Part shown: one piece after another, positions 5,776 to 7,617 of the stretch
Layout of the letters: every line of letters starts with the position of its first letter
How positions within the stretch are numbered: the stretch's first letter is position 1
Source of the DNA: an uncultured cyanobacterium
GTDB lineage: Bacteria > Cyanobacteriota > Cyanobacteriia > PCC-6307 > Cyanobiaceae
DNA: 7,617 bases
NCBI GenBank assembly: GCA_903928835.1
Contig: CAIYSK010000302.1
Span: forward strand, 1 to 7,617
Direction: 5' to 3'
Made by a program: the position numbers and the translations under genes
The notes under the pieces: generated by a model
What the model was told of the DNA's origin: nothing
The model's input: the letters and a program-made list of their open reading frames with translations, nothing else
Database searches by the model: none

Positions 5776-6714
5776 GTGCTGCACTATCAAATTGATCGGA
5801 TCGAACACCAGGTCGCCGAAGATCGCTCCCAAACCGGCGTCTTCCTGATAGGCCCCCTCGATCGCGGCCAAGCCACCACCCTTGGCAATGCCCTGCGTCG
5901 GGTCCTGATTGGCAGCCTGGAAGGCAGCGCCATCACCGCCGTTCGCATCTCGGGGGTCAACCACGAGTACGCCACCGTGCCTGGCGTGCGTGAGGACGTC
6001 CTCGATATCCTGCTTAACTGCAAGCAAATTTCAGTCACCAGCCGCAACCGCGAGCTGGAGATTGGCCGCCTGGTGGTGAATGGTCCCGCGACCGTCACCG
6101 CTGCTGACCTGCAGTTCTCCTCCCAGGTCCAGGTGATCGATTCTGACCGGCTGATCGCCACCGTGGCCGAAGGCCACAGCCTGGAGATGGAAGTGCACGT
6201 GGAGCGCGGCGTCGGCTATCGCCCCGTCAATCGCCACAGCGAAGACACCAGTGCCATTGATCTCCTCCAGATCGATGCGGTCTTTAAGCCCGTCAAGCGC
6301 GTCAACTACACGGTGGATGAAACCGCTGTTGGAGAAGGGGGTTCCGCCCGGGAGCGCCTGCGCCTGGAAATCGAAACCAATGGCAGCGTCACCCCCGACG
6401 ACGCCATGGCCCAATCTGCCAACCAGCTGATTGCCCTGTTCCAGCCCCTGGCCAGCCTCACCATGGTTGAGGAGCCTGGCCTGGAGCCCGAGCCCTCGGC
6501 CGAGGCCCAAATCCCCCTCGAAGAGCTCAACCTCTCCGTGCGCGCCTACAACTGCCTGAAGCGTGCCCAGGTCAACTCGGTTTCCGATCTGATGGGCTTC
6601 AGCTATGAAGATCTCCTTGAGATCAAAAACTTCGGCTCCAAATCAGCCGACGAAGTAATCGAAGCGCTGGAGCGCATCGGTATCACCCTGCCCCAAAGCC
6701 GCACCAGCGCCTGA
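5776..6714 (+). CDS. rpoA: DNA-directed RNA polymerase subunit alpha (GTG start)
   Basis: Alpha subunit, whose dimer is the scaffold for assembling beta and beta' and whose C-terminal domain contacts promoter UP elements and activators. The product is 312 residues, usual for marine picocyanobacteria. The N-terminal domain (about 1-225) includes [21 protein letters not shown] and [16 protein letters not shown]. An acidic/Pro-rich linker ([17 protein letters not shown]) follows. The C-terminal domain (about 240-312) has two helix-hairpin-helix parts with the DNA-contact set Arg256, Asn259, Cys260, Gly287, Lys289 and Ser290, equivalent to E. coli R265, N268, C269, G296, K298 and S299. The GTG at 5776 is chosen because [11 protein letters not shown] follows and no in-frame ATG lies upstream. 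A C/T-rich leader (about 5740-5770) takes the place of a Shine-Dalgarno. Confidence 0.98.
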   Translation: MLHYQIDRIEHQVAEDRSQTGVFLIGPLDRGQATTLGNALRRVLIGSLEGSAITAVRISGVNHEYATVPGVREDVLDILLNCKQISVTSRNRELEIGRLVVNGPATVTAADLQFSSQVQVIDSDRLIATVAEGHSLEMEVHVERGVGYRPVNRHSEDTSAIDLLQIDAVFKPVKRVNYTVDETAVGEGGSARERLRLEIETNGSVTPDDAMAQSANQLIALFQPLASLTMVEEPGLEPEPSAEAQIPLEELNLSVRAYNCLKRAQVNSVSDLMGFSYEDLLEIKNFGSKSADEVIEALERIGITLPQSRTSA

Positions 6715-6747
6715 TCGGCGGCCCCGCACCCCTGAAGACACAAGACC

Positions 6748-7098
6748 ATGAGACACCAGTGCCGAGTCCCCCAACTGGGACGCCCCGCCGACCAACGCAA
6801 GGCCATGCTGCGTGGCCTGACCACCCAGCTGATCCGCGAGGGTCGGGTGACCACGACCAAAGCCCGCGCCAAAGCCCTGCGGGATGAAGCCGAGCGCATG
6901 ATCACCTTGGCAAAGGACGGCAGCCTGTCGGCCCGTCGCCGCGCCATCGGCTACATCTATGACAAACAACTGGTTCACGCCTTGTTTGACAGGGCCCAGG
7001 AGCGCTACGGCGAACGCAATGGTGGTTACACCCGCATCATTCGCACCGTGCCCCGTCGTGGTGACAACGCCGAAATGGCCATCATCGAGCTGGTCTGA
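6748..7098 (+). CDS. rplQ: 50S ribosomal protein L17
   Basis: Large-subunit protein near the peptide exit tunnel that binds 23S rRNA. The 116-residue product starts [20 protein letters not shown], where most homologues have MRHRKRGRKLGR, so residues 4-7 are less basic here. It continues with the L17 core [20 protein letters not shown] and [19 protein letters not shown]. The end [25 protein letters not shown] is fully typical. The ATG at 6748 lies 33 bases after rpoA, with only a weak purine-rich stretch before it. It is the last gene before a strong intrinsic terminator, marking the end of the main ribosomal transcript. Confidence 0.97.
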   Translation: MRHQCRVPQLGRPADQRKAMLRGLTTQLIREGRVTTTKARAKALRDEAERMITLAKDGSLSARRRAIGYIYDKQLVHALFDRAQERYGERNGGYTRIIRTVPRRGDNAEMAIIELV

Positions 7099-7123
7099 TC
7101 CCCTGCCCAGCCCTATCTCCCTT

Positions 7124-7157
7124 GCCGCGGTGAACTTCGGTTCACCACGGCTTTTTT
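7124..7157 (+). terminator. Intrinsic terminator with UUCG tetraloop after rplQ
   Basis: The outer stem GCCG (7124-7127) pairs with CGGC (7148-7151). A single C-A mismatch (7128/7147) follows, then the inner stem GGTGAAC (7129-7135) with GTTCACC (7140-7146). The loop is TTCG (7136-7139) closed by C-G, the very stable C(UUCG)G form. Six T residues (7152-7157) complete it. It lies 25 bases after the rplQ stop and should end the alpha-type transcript efficiently. Its T-run touches the proposed truA start codon. Confidence 0.93.
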
Positions 7158-7496
7158 ATGGGCAAATCACCCGATAGCCAGTCCAGCCCGGTCCAAGCGG
7201 TGCAACGGATTGCCCTTTGCCTCCAATACGACGGGTCGGCATTTTGCGGCTGGCAGCGGCAGGACAACGCCCCCAGCGTCCAAGAACGCCTCGACCAGGC
7301 CATCGCCGAACTGGATCCCCACAGGCCGGTGCACACCGTTGCCGCGGGCCGGACGGACACGGGCGTCCATGCGGCGGCCCAGGTGGTGCACTTCGATGCC
7401 GCGGGACCGATTCCGCCCCAGCGCTGGGCAAAGGCCCTCAATGGACGGCTGCCGAGCACCATTCGGGTGCGGGCGGCGGCGGCAGTCGCCCCCGAC
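7158..7496 (+). CDS. truA: tRNA pseudouridine(38-40) synthase TruA (3' truncated by a probable join)
   Basis: Enzyme that isomerises uridines 38-40 in the anticodon arm of many tRNAs to pseudouridine. Residues 1-113 are clear Tru[20 protein letters not shown] (17-35) is followed by [18 protein letters not shown] (62-79), whose Asp67 (codon 7356-7358) is the catalytic aspartate. [12 protein letters not shown] comes next. After residue 113 the expected WHACYSATYRRYRYT block is missing and no + frame supplies it, although this frame stays open to the window end. A full enzyme would be about 270-290 residues. The ATG at 7158 abuts the upstream terminator; a GTG at 7200, just before [11 protein letters not shown], is an alternative start. 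truA after rplQ is the normal cyanobacterial order. The end I give is where homology stops, not a stop codon. Confidence 0.88.
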
Positions 7497-7615
7497 AACG
7501 AGTTGTACGTGCCCACGGCACACCCGACGCACAGCACGGAGGGCTTAAGTGGGTCGGACGTTGAGTTGTCGCACCAGGTGCCCGACGAGCACATGGAGCA
7601 CGACGAGAAGACGGC
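7484..7615 (-). CDS. Possible fragment of a Cys-rich GCC2/GCC3-like repeat protein (foreign)
   Basis: On the minus strand a frame open from the window end reads as Cys-rich protein: [16 protein letters not shown], then [16 protein letters not shown]. The pattern C-x2-C-x2-GTY-x4-GAT is that of GCC2/GCC3 (ephrin-receptor-like) repeats, common in large extracellular proteins of algae and other eukaryotes and not expected beside truA. Nearly all third codon positions in this frame are G or C, as in real coding sequence from a GC-rich genome. The fragment is short (about 44 codons), has neither true start nor stop, and would be joined to the cyanobacterial sequence by a chimera. Chance resemblance cannot be excluded. 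Confidence 0.35.
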
Positions 7616-7617
7616 AG

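Noticed and set aside
7484..7617. Frameshifted continuation of truA
   Set aside because: I read all three + frames after 7480: two hit stops and none contains the conserved TruA central motifs, so substitution by other sequence fits better than a frameshift.
1..7617. HIP1 repeats, CRISPR arrays, tRNA genes or insertion sequences
   Set aside because: Only one-mismatch HIP1-like words were seen (for example near 4187 and 5860); there are no direct-repeat arrays, tRNA-like cloverleaf or transposase sequences.

Overview
This window is a nearly complete run of the bacterial spc and alpha ribosomal-protein clusters in their cyanobacterial arrangement, all on the + strand: rpsH (5' end cut off), rplF, rplR, rpsE, rplO, secY, adk, rpmJ, rpsM, rpsK, rpoA, rplQ and the start of truA. 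The gene order points to a marine or brackish picocyanobacterium of the Synechococcus/Cyanobium type. So do the absence of rpmD between rpsE and rplO, adk after secY without map, no rpsD between rpsK and rpoA, the short 312-residue RpoA, and GC-rich codon use. I found no perfect HIP1 octamer (GCGATCGC), which also fits that clade. The species assignment is inference from remembered family sequences, not a search.

Layout. Positions 2-2480 hold five tightly packed ribosomal protein genes (gaps of 8-32 bases), probably one transcript. A 132-base gap (2481-2612) follows, with a terminator-like hairpin and U-tract plus a competing upstream segment, and then secY and adk (2613-4548), for the protein-export channel and nucleotide balance. 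A 69-base gap with a weak promoter candidate leads to rpmJ, rpsM, rpsK, rpoA and rplQ (4618-7098). Here the gaps are longer (33-146 bases) and carry several small hairpins. This block ends at a textbook intrinsic terminator with a UUCG tetraloop (7124-7157). The truA start codon directly abuts its U-tract.

Function. The block makes small-subunit proteins S8, S5, S13 and S11, large-subunit proteins L6, L18, L15, L36 and L17, the RNA polymerase alpha subunit, the SecY translocon core and adenylate kinase. This is a co-regulated growth-related set. Several genes have no Shine-Dalgarno sequence and instead follow pyrimidine-rich leaders.

The core is ordinary and well conserved; I see no new multi-gene system. 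The oddest part is the last ~120 bases. TruA homology stops abruptly near 7496 and no other + frame restores it. The minus strand there reads as a Cys-rich, GCC2/GCC3 (ephrin-receptor-like) repeat typical of eukaryotes. This is most likely a chimeric join in an assembly. Second-look items are the attenuator-like rplO-secY gap, a sequence in the rpsK leader matching the 16S rRNA 3' tail, a perfect palindrome over the rpmJ stop codon, and the Arg-Gly-rich extension of S5.
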